A program made the translations under genes and the position numbers. A stretch of 22,864 nucleotides of DNA from UBA5738 sp049641805. GTDB taxonomy: Bacteria > Patescibacteriota > Minisyncoccia > Minisyncoccales > UBA5738. The stretch covers positions 1 to 22,864 of the forward strand of contig JBARNX010000047.1 in NCBI GenBank assembly GCA_049641805.1. The letters run 5' to 3'. The notes beneath the pieces are model-generated. The model saw only the letters and a list, made by a program, of their open reading frames with translations, had not been told where the DNA came from and did no database searches. Below are positions 4,775 through 11,575 of the stretch, piece by piece. Every line of letters starts with the position of its first letter. The stretch's first letter is position 1.

Positions 4775-6940
4775 ATGAATAGCAAGAAATTAATCGCGGG
4801 CATGATTGCCTTGGCGATCGCGGGAACGACTGTCGCGTCCAACGCGCAGGCGGCTACCGCGGAAGAATTGGCGGCCCAGATTGCCGCTCTTCAATCCCAA
4901 TTGTCGGGTTTGATGGGCCAATTGGGCGGCACCTCATCGGGAACGACTGCCAGCGGCGTGACGAACACAAACATCGCCGCTTGCACGGGTATCACTTTTT
5001 CGAGAAATTTGACCCTTGGTTCCGATGGGAACGATGTCAAATGTTTGCAAGCTTTGTTGAACACTGATACCAATACCAGAGTCGCGGCGACCGGTGTTGG
5101 ATCGGCGGGATACGAGACCATGTATTTTGGCGGTTTGACCAAGGCCGCGGTTGTTGCTTTCCAGAACAAGTATGCGGCTGAAGTTTTGACCCCGGTCGGT
5201 TTGACCGCGGGAACCGGATTTGTGGGTGCGTCGACTCGCGCGAAATTGAACGCGATGTTGGCGGGTACCAGCGGAACAACCGGAACAACCGGAACAACCG
5301 GTAATTTGCCGGCTGGTTGCACTTCGACCACTGGCTACAGCGTGACAACCGGCGAATCTTGCGCGACTGTCAGCACTTTGCCGGCTGGTTGCACTTCGAC
5401 CACTGGTTACAGCCCCACGACCGGAGAATCCTGCGCGGGTACTTCCAGCACCGGCAGCGGCGTGACCCAGACCGGCGCGGAAGGCGCGATCACAGTTTCG
5501 ATCAACCCGAGCCCGGCTGATGGCGTGAAAGCGTATGAAGGCGACAGCAAAGTTGCGGTGTTGGGTTTGAAAGTCAAGGCCACCGGCTCGGATGTTGATG
5601 TCCAGCGCGTTACCTTGAGATTCAATTCTCAACCTTATTCATACTTTACCAATGTGTATTTGTATGAGGGGGACACCGAAGTTGCGACCAGCGCTTTGAA
5701 TTCCACCACGGTTTCCAAAGTGTCGGCCAGCGACTATCAAATCACTCTTGCCGGATTTACCAGCAAAGTGGTTGTGCCGGTGAATACCAGCAAAGTGTTG
5801 ACGGTTAAAGTTGATGTTTTGCCTGGCATTTCGAGCGGTTTGTTTGTAACGACCGCGGGAAGCAAGCAGAACATTATTATCAGCACTCCTTCGGCGACGA
5901 GCGTGCGCGCGGTTGACCAGGCTGGTTTGAACCAGTACGGCGGTTTAGCCAATGCGGCGGCTTGGACGGCGGGCAATTATCGGACTTTCAGTGTCAATGC
6001 TTCGCAAACCGGAAGCGCTACGCTGACCGTGAGCTTGAATGCCAATTCGCCGAAAAAACGCAACATCGTTGCTGATTCCAACGGAGATATCGTTGGCGCG
6101 CAATTGATGTCATTTGATGTGAAAGCGACCAAGGATGATATGTTGATTGAAACGGTTAGCGACATCATGTTCGCGAGCACAACCGGAACGAATCAAATTC
6201 CCGATACGGTTTACTTGGTTGATGATAGCGGCACGGTTATTGGAACGGCAACCCCTGGTTCAACGAGTGGATTAGCCACTTTCTCTGATTTGAACTACAC
6301 GGTTCCCAAAGATACCACCAAAACTTTGTCGATCAAAGTTGACGATCAATTGACGGTTACATCTCCGACTGCGACTGAAGATGGATACACATATATTGTT
6401 ACCGTGACCGGTACCAGCATCTCTGGTTCCAAAACGAACGGTGCCTCCTTTACTGGCACTGGTACCGCGGCGAGCAATGCGGCGTATGTTTATGGTGAAG
6501 GCCCGGTCTTCACTTTGGCCAGCATCACCACAGCCAACACGCAGGGTTCGTTCTCGGGTGCCAGCTCAACCCTGACTGCGACCTTCAACATTCAGGTTGC
6601 GGCGGTTACGGGTGATGTGTACATTTATGGCGCCAGCACTACCGATGCTTTTGCTATCGAGACTGTTGTGGGCGGTGTTCATTATCGCTTGTCCGATATC
6701 AATTATGTCCAGCCGTCCGGCACTGTTGCCGTAGGCGCGGCCTATAAGGTTGCGGCAGGAACATCGGCAACCTTTGCGGTGACTGCCAATACTACCAACG
6801 CGGTTGGTGGCGTGGGCACATACGACATAAGGATCAAAGCTATTGCATGGGGTCATGTTTCCACCACTCCCGGTAGCGCTTCTTCATCCTACATGGATGG
6901 CGAATCCACCTGGATCAGCCCGGCGGTGTACCTTCGCTAG
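4775..6940 (+). CDS. S-layer-like secreted protein with N-terminal peptidoglycan-binding domain
   Basis: 721 residues. A signal peptide (1-26, cut after AQA) leads to a short coiled-coil-like stretch (28-51) and a peptidoglycan-binding domain of PG_binding_1 type (70-163), with a likely disulphide pair C70/C90 and the GGLTKAAVVAFQNKYA helix. Next come GTT repeats (165-176) and two 24-residue repeats, each with LPAGCTSTTGYS and TTGESC (177-224), giving four more Cys. The rest (about 235-721) is rich in Thr, Ser, Val and Gly and looks like a series of beta-sandwich domains. The likely role is a wall-attached surface layer or adhesin. The same PG-binding module sits at the C-terminus of the protease at 8232-10007. 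The gene has a structured leader and a strong terminator, consistent with high expression. Ends with SPAVYLR; no sorting signal is seen. Confidence 0.82.
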   Translation: MNSKKLIAGMIALAIAGTTVASNAQAATAEELAAQIAALQSQLSGLMGQLGGTSSGTTASGVTNTNIAACTGITFSRNLTLGSDGNDVKCLQALLNTDTNTRVAATGVGSAGYETMYFGGLTKAAVVAFQNKYAAEVLTPVGLTAGTGFVGASTRAKLNAMLAGTSGTTGTTGTTGNLPAGCTSTTGYSVTTGESCATVSTLPAGCTSTTGYSPTTGESCAGTSSTGSGVTQTGAEGAITVSINPSPADGVKAYEGDSKVAVLGLKVKATGSDVDVQRVTLRFNSQPYSYFTNVYLYEGDTEVATSALNSTTVSKVSASDYQITLAGFTSKVVVPVNTSKVLTVKVDVLPGISSGLFVTTAGSKQNIIISTPSATSVRAVDQAGLNQYGGLANAAAWTAGNYRTFSVNASQTGSATLTVSLNANSPKKRNIVADSNGDIVGAQLMSFDVKATKDDMLIETVSDIMFASTTGTNQIPDTVYLVDDSGTVIGTATPGSTSGLATFSDLNYTVPKDTTKTLSIKVDDQLTVTSPTATEDGYTYIVTVTGTSISGSKTNGASFTGTGTAASNAAYVYGEGPVFTLASITTANTQGSFSGASSTLTATFNIQVAAVTGDVYIYGASTTDAFAIETVVGGVHYRLSDINYVQPSGTVAVGAAYKVAAGTSATFAVTANTTNAVGGVGTYDIRIKAIAWGHVSTTPGSASSSYMDGESTWISPAVYLR
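5272..5298 (+). repeat. 9-bp tandem repeat inside the S-layer-like gene
   Basis: Three perfect units of CGGAACAAC encode part of the Gly-Thr-Thr linker between the peptidoglycan-binding domain and the Cys repeats. The copy number could vary between strains without a frameshift. Confidence 0.8.
5303..5446 (+). repeat. 72-bp in-frame direct repeat (two copies) coding for a Cys-containing motif
   Basis: The units 5303-5374 and 5375-5446 each code for 24 residues with LPAGCTSTTGYS and TTGESC. The DNA is nearly identical over the first 40 bases, so the duplication is recent or kept uniform by recombination. Each unit has two Cys, probably one disulphide. Confidence 0.85.
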
Positions 6941-6983
6941 CAGTTTTCCAAATCGCCTTTCTTGTGGACTGGCGAAATGGTCC

Positions 6984-7010
6984 AAAAGCCCCGCACTTTG
7001 CGGGGCTTTT
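6984..7010 (+). terminator. Strong rho-independent terminator of the S-layer-like gene
   Basis: AAAAGCCCCGC (6984-6994), loop ACTTT, GCGGGGCTTTT (7000-7010): a perfect 11-bp stem that ends in a T-run, 43 bases after the stop codon. The A-run on the left arm would also allow it to work on the other strand. Confidence 0.9.
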
Positions 7011-7055
7011 GTTATATCCATCCTCAAAACCATTCACTTGCGCAGAGTGCGCAAA

Positions 7056-7100
7056 GCTCGCATAGCTCGCATAGCTCGCATAGCTCGCATAGCTCGCATA
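7056..7100. repeat. 9-bp tandem array ending in a palindrome
   Basis: Five perfect units of GCTCGCATA (7056-7100) run straight into the palindrome of the three-copy family. Before it, TGCGC-AGAGT-GCGCA (7039-7053) is another small palindrome. The unit has no spacer and is too short for CRISPR. This is part of a stretch of 383 bases without a gene (6941-7323), which also holds the terminator and the 24-bp inverted-repeat element. Confidence 0.85.
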
Positions 7101-7114
7101 GGTCGCACCTATGC
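7096..7114. repeat. Short palindrome, site 2 of the three-copy family
   Basis: GCATAGGTCGCACCTATGC, the exact reverse complement of site 1 at 3549-3567. Its first five bases belong to the last 9-bp unit of the array, so the array may have grown out of the palindrome arm. Confidence 0.8.
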
Positions 7115-7149
7115 GAGCTCGCATTTGTTTGGTATTATTTTTTGTATAA

Positions 7150-7311
7150 TAGACCTACTGCTTAAAGATTTCCTACTGCAATTTCCATATTTCGGCTGCG
7201 CCGAATTCATCATTCGTCGACAGACTTAGCTTAAGTATGCCTCCTCATTCTTCATCCGGCTCGCTCGAAATCTGAAAATTTCGCTACGGAAATCTTTAAG
7301 CAGTAGGTCTA
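7150..7311. mobile_element. 162-bp element bounded by perfect 24-bp inverted repeats
   Basis: Bases 7150-7173 and 7288-7311 are perfect inverted repeats of 24 bp (starting TAGACCTACTGC and ending GCAGTAGGTCTA). The 114-base inside has no ORF of note but has a TTCGGC-TGC-GCCGAA hairpin (7192-7206). If the ends are taken as AGACC and GGTCT, the flanks are a 3-bp direct repeat AAT, like a target-site duplication. It separates a TATAAT box (7145-7150) from the transposase start. It looks like a non-autonomous element; an alternative is a large regulatory stem-loop. Confidence 0.65.
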
Positions 7312-7323
7312 ATGTATAAATTT

Positions 7324-7707
7324 ATGCCAAATTCAAAACGCGAATTTATTATCGGCGAGGTTTACCATGCTTTTAACCGCGGCGTAGAGAAAAGAATTGT
7401 TTTTATGGATGATTCCGATTATTATCGTTTTATTTTTTCTCTTTATGAATGCAACGACCGTAACTTTGTGGTGATGCGGAATCGGATGAACGATCGCATA
7501 TTACGCAATTCCAAATCTTACATAGGTGCGACCTATGTAAATTTTGAGAAGAGCGCGACGAAAAGGAAGTTGCTGGTTGATATTATCGCGTTTGTTTTGA
7601 TGCCGAATCATTATCATTTGATTTTGCGTCCGCTTGCTGATGGCGGAGTGTCTCTTTTTATGAATAGTACTTGGCTTACGCAATTGAATTTTCCCGCAAG
7701 GGACTAA
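7324..7707 (+). pseudogene. Truncated REP-associated tyrosine transposase (Y1_Tnp, RAYT type)
   Basis: The N-terminal part matches the Y1 transposase family (PF01797): a GEVYHAFNRGVEKRIVFMDDSDYYRF segment, here split as the conserved GExYHxxNRG and the DDxDYxRF block, and the metal-binding HUH motif in VLMPNHYHLILRP (His-Tyr-His). The family then continues with a G-Y-x-x-Y-F-N segment holding the catalytic Tyr and a GxLFQGRFKS block. Here the frame goes FMNSTWLTQLNFPARD and stops, so the Tyr part is gone; I see no continuation in other frames. With 127 residues it is about half normal length and should be inactive. A palindrome of the three-copy family lies inside the frame and encodes YIGATY. 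ATG 7324 is preferred to ATG 7312 because 7312 overlaps the end of the inverted-repeat element. Confidence 0.8.
7518..7540. repeat. Palindrome, site 3, inside the transposase remnant
   Basis: A 23-bp perfect palindrome: two 10-bp arms (TTACATAGGT and ACCTATGTAA) around GCG. The 15-bp core is identical to sites 1 and 2. It lies between the conserved N-terminal and HUH parts of the transposase frame and keeps the frame open. Confidence 0.8.
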
Positions 7708-7737
7708 CCCCCGCATCAGCGAGGGATAGACCCTTGC
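7696..7737. repeat. Nested hairpin at the break point of the transposase remnant
   Basis: GCAAGGG (7696-7702) pairs with CCCTTGC (7731-7737). Inside, CCC-CGC (7709-7714) pairs with GCG-A-GGG (7719-7725) with one bulged A. It overlaps the last codons and the stop. Imperfect end hairpins are typical recognition sites of Y1 transposases, so this may be an old element end, or a REP sequence inserted where the gene was cut. Confidence 0.5.
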
Positions 7738-7822
7738 TTTGCGCGTTTTTAATGCCAACTGCGCAACTCTTGATAGTTTGAGGTATATTAAAATAAAATA
7801 AACGGAAATAACAAACAAAAAT

Positions 7823-8113
7823 ATGATGGATGATATCGGTTTGGGTAAAGCTTTGGCGAATGTGCTTTATATTTTTATTTTATTTATCACAATTGTCGGT
7901 ACGGGTTTATTATTTTTTCTTGGAAAGAAGAAGTTTGCCTTTTGGCGGGTGTCGGTGATGGCGAATGTTTTTGCGTATTTATATTTTCTGGGAGATTCTT
8001 CGTTGATTGGTTGGGTTATTCGTGTATATAGCATTATTGTCTGGCCGGTGGCCAACATTGCTTGGTTAGTCTATCTAATACTTAATCGTAAAAAAAATAA
8101 AAAAAGCAGATAA
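7823..8113 (+). CDS. Small membrane protein with three predicted transmembrane helices
   Basis: 96 residues; I do not recognise the family. Three hydrophobic segments are seen: about 12-33 (VLYIFILFITIVGTGLLFFL), 42-57 (VSVMANVFAYLYFLGD) and 62-87 (IGWVIRVYSIIVWPVANIAWLVYLIL). The C-terminus is strongly basic (NRKKNKKSR), so by the positive-inside rule it lies in the cytoplasm. A GGA about 14 bases before the ATG is a weak ribosome-binding site; ATG 7826 is an equally possible start. It is AT-richer than its neighbours and lies between a dead transposase and a protease promoter, so it may have arrived with mobile DNA. It has no obvious functional link to either side. Confidence 0.6.
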   Translation: MMDDIGLGKALANVLYIFILFITIVGTGLLFFLGKKKFAFWRVSVMANVFAYLYFLGDSSLIGWVIRVYSIIVWPVANIAWLVYLILNRKKNKKSR

Positions 8114-8146
8114 TTTTTTGCAAAGGACGCGAATTGGAACTCCCTT

Positions 8147-8175
8147 TTGTTTTTTGGGGTTTTGTACTATATAAT
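8147..8175 (+). promoter_or_regulatory. Sigma-70-type promoter for the leader peptide and metalloprotease
   Basis: TTGTTT at 8147-8152, a 17-base spacer, and a consensus TATAAT at 8170-8175. The first ATG (8181) is 5 bases later. The -35 is the same TTGTTT as in the promoter at 2948. Confidence 0.55.
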
Positions 8176-8180
8176 TAATT

Positions 8181-8231
8181 ATGGCTTTGAATCATAAGGT
8201 GATTGTTTTTTTGATTAAATTTTGCGTATAG
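8181..8231 (+). CDS. Possible 16-residue leader peptide coupled to the metalloprotease gene
   Basis: Reads MALNHKVIVFLIKFCV. The ATG is at the expected transcription start, and the TAG stop is directly followed by the ATG of the protease gene (TAGATG). The protease ATG has no ribosome-binding site of its own, so ribosomes ending here could restart there. The alternative is that the mRNA starts a few bases later and the ORF is chance; it is too short to judge by composition. Confidence 0.35.
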   Translation: MALNHKVIVFLIKFCV

Positions 8232-10007
8232 ATGAAATCAATGTTTGGTTTGGGGAAGAATTATATACTCGCGGCGTTTGCCGGGTTGGCGTTGGTTTTG
8301 GCGCCGGTTTTTGTTCGGGCCGACAGCTATGGCGACCGGAACACTTTCAATATTGACAAAACTTACGATTCGGCGGCGCGGACGAAAATATTGTCGGATT
8401 TGGTCTGGGTGGGGGACAAGATTTATTTTTACGCCGATGAACAGTGGTGGGGCGGGCTGGATTCCGCCAGCAAGCTTGAATATAGCGCGGATTTTAAAAA
8501 CTTGGACGCGGAATTTTCAAAAAATATTTATCCCAAACTCACTTCGATTTTCGGCAGTGATGTGAATCCGTCGGTTAGCCGCGACGGCAAGATCACGGTG
8601 TTGTTCCATTCCATGGTGAAAGACGCCGGGGGATATATCAATACCGGCGACGGATATTCCAAATACCAAGCATCTTCCTCCAATGAAAGAGAGATGATTT
8701 ATTTCAATACCCGGTTTATTGATTCGCCTCTGGCAAAATCATATTTGGCCCACGAATTTACCCATTTGATAACTTTTAACCAGAAAGATCGCTTGCACGG
8801 CGCGGCGGATGATGTTTGGCTCAATGAAGCGCGCGCCGATTACGCGTCAACCATTCTGGGGTATGACAATCCGTTCGCGGGGAGCAATTTTGAACAGCGC
8901 GCGCGTTCGTTCGCGGCGGATTCTTCGAAAAGTTTGGTTGAGTGGGCTAATAAACCGGCTAATTACGGCGCGGCGCATTTATTTATGCAATATTTGGTTG
9001 ACCAGTACGGCATCAAAATCCTGACCGATTCGATGAATACTAGCCAGACCGGCATCGCTTCGATTGATTATGCTTTGCAAAAGAACGGATTTGATATTGG
9101 CTTCGCGGCTGTGTTCCGCGATTGGCTGATCGCGCTTTCCGCCAACGATTGCCGCCTTGGGCCGCAGTATTGCTACAAATATGCCGATTTGCAGGGATTC
9201 AGCGTGGCGCCCCGGATCAACTATCTGCCCAATTCCGATCAGGTGTCGCTCACGGTGATGTACAATACCGATTATTTTTCCGGTAACTGGCAAAAGATCG
9301 TGGGCGGCAACGGCAGTTTGAAACTGGATTTTTCCGCCGCCAGCCAAGCGAAATTCCGCGTTCCTTATCTGCTTTGTTATGCCGGCGGAGGCGAATGCGA
9401 ATTGGGAGATATGGAAATTGCCGGCGACGGTACCGGCGTTTTGAATTTTCCGGATTTCGGCCGGCAATACGCATCGCTGACATTGATGCCGTTCGCGGCC
9501 GGGAAAACCTTCGGGTTTGACGATTCGGTTGGCAATCAGCAATCCTATACCTTTAAAATTTCAATTTCGCCCAAGGTAATCCCGGGGCAGGATACCGGAA
9601 ACGATGCTAACAGCGCCGCGAATATACAGGCATTGCTGGCGCAGATTGAAACCTTAAAAAAAGAAATCGCGCGGGTTTCGGCGATACTGGCGGCGCGGGC
9701 GGCTTCGGCAACCGCTTTGCCTTCAGGCGGATATTCGTGCGGAAGTATAACCGCGGATTTGTATTTTGGCGTTGAGAACCATAATCAGGTTTCCTGTCTG
9801 CAGCAAGTGTTGAAATCGCAAGGAAATTCAATTTATCCGGGCGGCGCGGTGACGGGCCGGTTTTCGATTGATACGCGGGCGGCCGTGGCCAAGTTTCAGG
9901 AAAAATATGCCGCCGAAATTCTCGCGCCGCTGGGGTTAAAGATCGGCACCGGCTATGTTGGTTCATCAACGAAGGCCAAGATCAATAAGATATTGTCATT
10001 AAATTAA
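8232..10007 (+). CDS. Secreted zinc metalloprotease (M30 hyicolysin-like) with C-terminal peptidoglycan-binding domain
   Basis: 591 residues. A signal peptide (1-30, cut after VRA) precedes a gluzincin-type protease domain: HEFTH at 174-178 gives two zinc-binding His and the catalytic Glu175, and WLNEARADYAS gives the third ligand Glu199, 21 residues on. This spacing and the W-L-N-E motif fit peptidase family M30. The middle part (about 330-450) is beta-rich with two Cys (C382, C389). A coiled coil (about 462-490) leads to a peptidoglycan-binding domain (501-590) with the Cys pair C503/C522 and a FQEKYAAEILAPLGL helix, close in sequence to residues 70-163 of the S-layer-like protein. The role is probably cell-wall-bound breakdown or processing of proteins outside the cell. 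The start at 8232 directly follows a short ORF; a promoter lies 57 bases upstream. Confidence 0.85.
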   Translation: MKSMFGLGKNYILAAFAGLALVLAPVFVRADSYGDRNTFNIDKTYDSAARTKILSDLVWVGDKIYFYADEQWWGGLDSASKLEYSADFKNLDAEFSKNIYPKLTSIFGSDVNPSVSRDGKITVLFHSMVKDAGGYINTGDGYSKYQASSSNEREMIYFNTRFIDSPLAKSYLAHEFTHLITFNQKDRLHGAADDVWLNEARADYASTILGYDNPFAGSNFEQRARSFAADSSKSLVEWANKPANYGAAHLFMQYLVDQYGIKILTDSMNTSQTGIASIDYALQKNGFDIGFAAVFRDWLIALSANDCRLGPQYCYKYADLQGFSVAPRINYLPNSDQVSLTVMYNTDYFSGNWQKIVGGNGSLKLDFSAASQAKFRVPYLLCYAGGGECELGDMEIAGDGTGVLNFPDFGRQYASLTLMPFAAGKTFGFDDSVGNQQSYTFKISISPKVIPGQDTGNDANSAANIQALLAQIETLKKEIARVSAILAARAASATALPSGGYSCGSITADLYFGVENHNQVSCLQQVLKSQGNSIYPGGAVTGRFSIDTRAAVAKFQEKYAAEILAPLGLKIGTGYVGSSTKAKINKILSLN

Positions 10008-10090
10008 AATTTGGCAAAAAATTCATCCATAATCGTTAGTATCCGCAAGGCGATAAAATCAAGGAAATTTTAAAATGTGTACCATTTTTA

Positions 10091-10136
10091 ATTCTTTTTA
10101 TACTCCGTCAGCTCGCCGACGGGGAACAAAAAGAAT
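10091..10136. terminator. Nested hairpin after the metalloprotease gene, probable terminator
   Basis: An outer stem ATTCTTTTT (10091-10099) with AAAAAGAAT (10128-10136) encloses CCGTC (10105-10109) and GACGG (10118-10122). The build, an A/T-rich outer stem around a GC hairpin, is like the element at 933-1011. It lies 84 bases after the stop, with no T-run after the GC stem. Confidence 0.45.
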
Positions 10137-10212
10137 GAGGAGTCCTTAGCAAAACTCAAGTAATCTTGGAGGAAACATCCTCTGATTGTGGCGGGGTTAA
10201 TTAATTAAAAAT
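10137..10212 (+). promoter_or_regulatory. Leader region of the sugar operon, weakly defined
   Basis: Holds a hairpin GAGGA-AACA-TCCTC (10169-10182) and an AT-rich run just before the first ATG of the operon. A -10-like TATACT at 10099-10104 is the only promoter candidate, with no good -35. No clear ribosome-binding site is seen; a GGGG lies about 17 bases before the ATG. Confidence 0.25.
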
Positions 10213-11010
10213 ATGAAATTTGTCGTGGTTGGAACAGGTTTTATTTTCCGCACCCATTTGCAGGCGATCCGCCGGATCGGCGGCGATATCATCGATGTTT
10301 GCGATATGACGCATGGACGGGGCGAAGAATGGAGAAAACTGGTCAAAAATCCGGAAGCGGATTGCGTTGTCATTTTAACGCCCAATTATTTACATTATCC
10401 GATCGCGGTTGCCGCCAGCGAAGCGGGTAAAATTGTGTTGTCGGAAAAACCGTTGGCGATCAAATCGGCCGATGTCCGGGATCTGGCAAAAAGAAAAAAT
10501 ATTTTTGTAGTCCAACAGCTGCATTACCATCCGGAAGTGAAATGTCTGGAGGAAATTTCAAAAGACAAAAAACACAATATCACCATTGACATTTCCGTTT
10601 ATCGCGACCAGCATTATTTTGACGGCTGGAAGGGGAATATGGAAAAATCCGGCGGCCCGCTGTTTACCCTTGGGGTGCATTATTTCGAACTGTTGCTGCG
10701 TTTTTTTGGTCCGGCGCGGGAATCAAAAATGGATTATTTTGACGGCAAAACCGGGAAGGGAACGATTAGCGGCGAGAATTATGATTGCCAATGGCTGGTA
10801 AGCGTCGACGCCAAAATCGACGAGCCTTGGCGGCGGAATTTTTCTGTGGACGGCCAGATGATTAATCTATCCAACAAAGAAAACCTGGCCGAGGAAAATT
10901 TGCACCAATTCGTTTACCGGGATTTGTTGCAAAACAAAGGTACAACGCCGGCCGATGTTTTGCCCACGATTGGGCTAATCGAAAAACTATATGCCGAGTA
11001 CCATACATAG
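10213..11010 (+). CDS. wlbA: WlbA/WbpB-type NAD-dependent UDP-GlcNAc-uronate 3-dehydrogenase
   Basis: Gfo/Idh/MocA oxidoreductase of 265 residues. The N-terminal Rossmann fold has GTGFIFRTHLQAI (7-19), and CSPN-like LTPNYLHYP and SEKPL follow (the EKP Lys is kept). The C-terminal half matches WlbA from memory in order: QLHYHP, a WKGNMEKSGGPLFTLGVHYFELL block with the GxHxxE/D signature, the FSVDGQ strand and a final GxxxADVLPTIGLIEKL helix. WlbA oxidises C3 of UDP-GlcNAc uronic acid, the first step toward 2,3-diamino sugars. It is shorter than usual (about 310-350) because the segment after the second Rossmann strand is compact. The next two genes are the acetyltransferase and aminotransferase of the same pathway, which supports the call strongly. 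Its end overlaps the next gene by 20 bases. The required UDP-GlcNAc 6-dehydrogenase is not in this window. Confidence 0.82.
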   Translation: MKFVVVGTGFIFRTHLQAIRRIGGDIIDVCDMTHGRGEEWRKLVKNPEADCVVILTPNYLHYPIAVAASEAGKIVLSEKPLAIKSADVRDLAKRKNIFVVQQLHYHPEVKCLEEISKDKKHNITIDISVYRDQHYFDGWKGNMEKSGGPLFTLGVHYFELLLRFFGPARESKMDYFDGKTGKGTISGENYDCQWLVSVDAKIDEPWRRNFSVDGQMINLSNKENLAEENLHQFVYRDLLQNKGTTPADVLPTIGLIEKLYAEYHT

Positions 11011-11572
11011 AACCGCGGAGATTTCGCCGGATGCCAAGATTGGTGACGGCACAAAAATATGGAATAACGCCCAAGTTTTAGCCGGAGCGGTTATCGGCGA
11101 AAACTGCGTTATCGGCCATAATTGCCTAGTTGGCAAAGCGACTGTCGGCAACGGTGTCAAGATCCAGTCCAATACCGATGTTTGGGAAGGGGTGGTTTTG
11201 GAAGATTTTGTCTTTGTCGGTCCGTCGGCGGTGTTCACCAACGATCCCCATCCGCGGGCAAAATATCCCAAAAAAGATTTTCCCGCTTACGGCGTGTGGA
11301 AGCCGACCTTGGTTAAGGAAGGCGCGACCATCGGCGCCAACGCCACGATCGTGTGCGGGGTAACGATCGGCAAAAATGCGTTCATTGCCGCGGGCGCGGT
11401 GGTGGCCGACGATGTGCCGGATTACGGATTGGCGATGGGGGTACCGGCGCGTCCGGCCGGGTGGATGTGCGAGTGCGGCAATAAATTGGTTTTCAAAAAC
11501 GGCGAAGCGGCTTGCTTGGCGTGCGGGCAAAGATATTCCAAGAAAGGGACCAATATCGCGCCCGTTCGATAA
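10991..11572 (+). CDS. wlbB: WlbB/WbpD-type hexapeptide N-acetyltransferase with zinc-ribbon tail
   Basis: 193 residues. Residues 3-152 are a left-handed beta-helix made of hexapeptide repeats (IGDGTKIW, IGENCVIG, IGANATIV, IGKNAFIA). The block VFTNDPHPRAKYP (81-93) and the end GVPARPAGWMCECG are typical of WbpD/WlbB, which put an acetyl group from acetyl-CoA on the 3-amino group of UDP-GlcNAc3N uronic acid. After the helix, C160, C162, C175 and C178 (CxC...CxxC) form a probable zinc ribbon; short WbpD versions lack it, while some family members have it. The gene starts 20 bases inside the end of the dehydrogenase gene, so translation is probably coupled. The aminotransferase that makes its substrate follows after 3 bases. 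Confidence 0.85.
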   Translation: MPSTIHRTAEISPDAKIGDGTKIWNNAQVLAGAVIGENCVIGHNCLVGKATVGNGVKIQSNTDVWEGVVLEDFVFVGPSAVFTNDPHPRAKYPKKDFPAYGVWKPTLVKEGATIGANATIVCGVTIGKNAFIAAGAVVADDVPDYGLAMGVPARPAGWMCECGNKLVFKNGEAACLACGQRYSKKGTNIAPVR

Positions 11573-11575
11573 ACT

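Noticed and set aside
7056..7114. CRISPR-like array
   Set aside because: The unit is only 9 bp, there are no spacers and no cas genes; it is a simple tandem repeat.
7700..7822. Frameshifted C-terminal half of the transposase
   Set aside because: No G-Y-x-x-Y-F-N or FQGRFKS segment is seen in any frame after the stop, so the end is deleted and not merely shifted.
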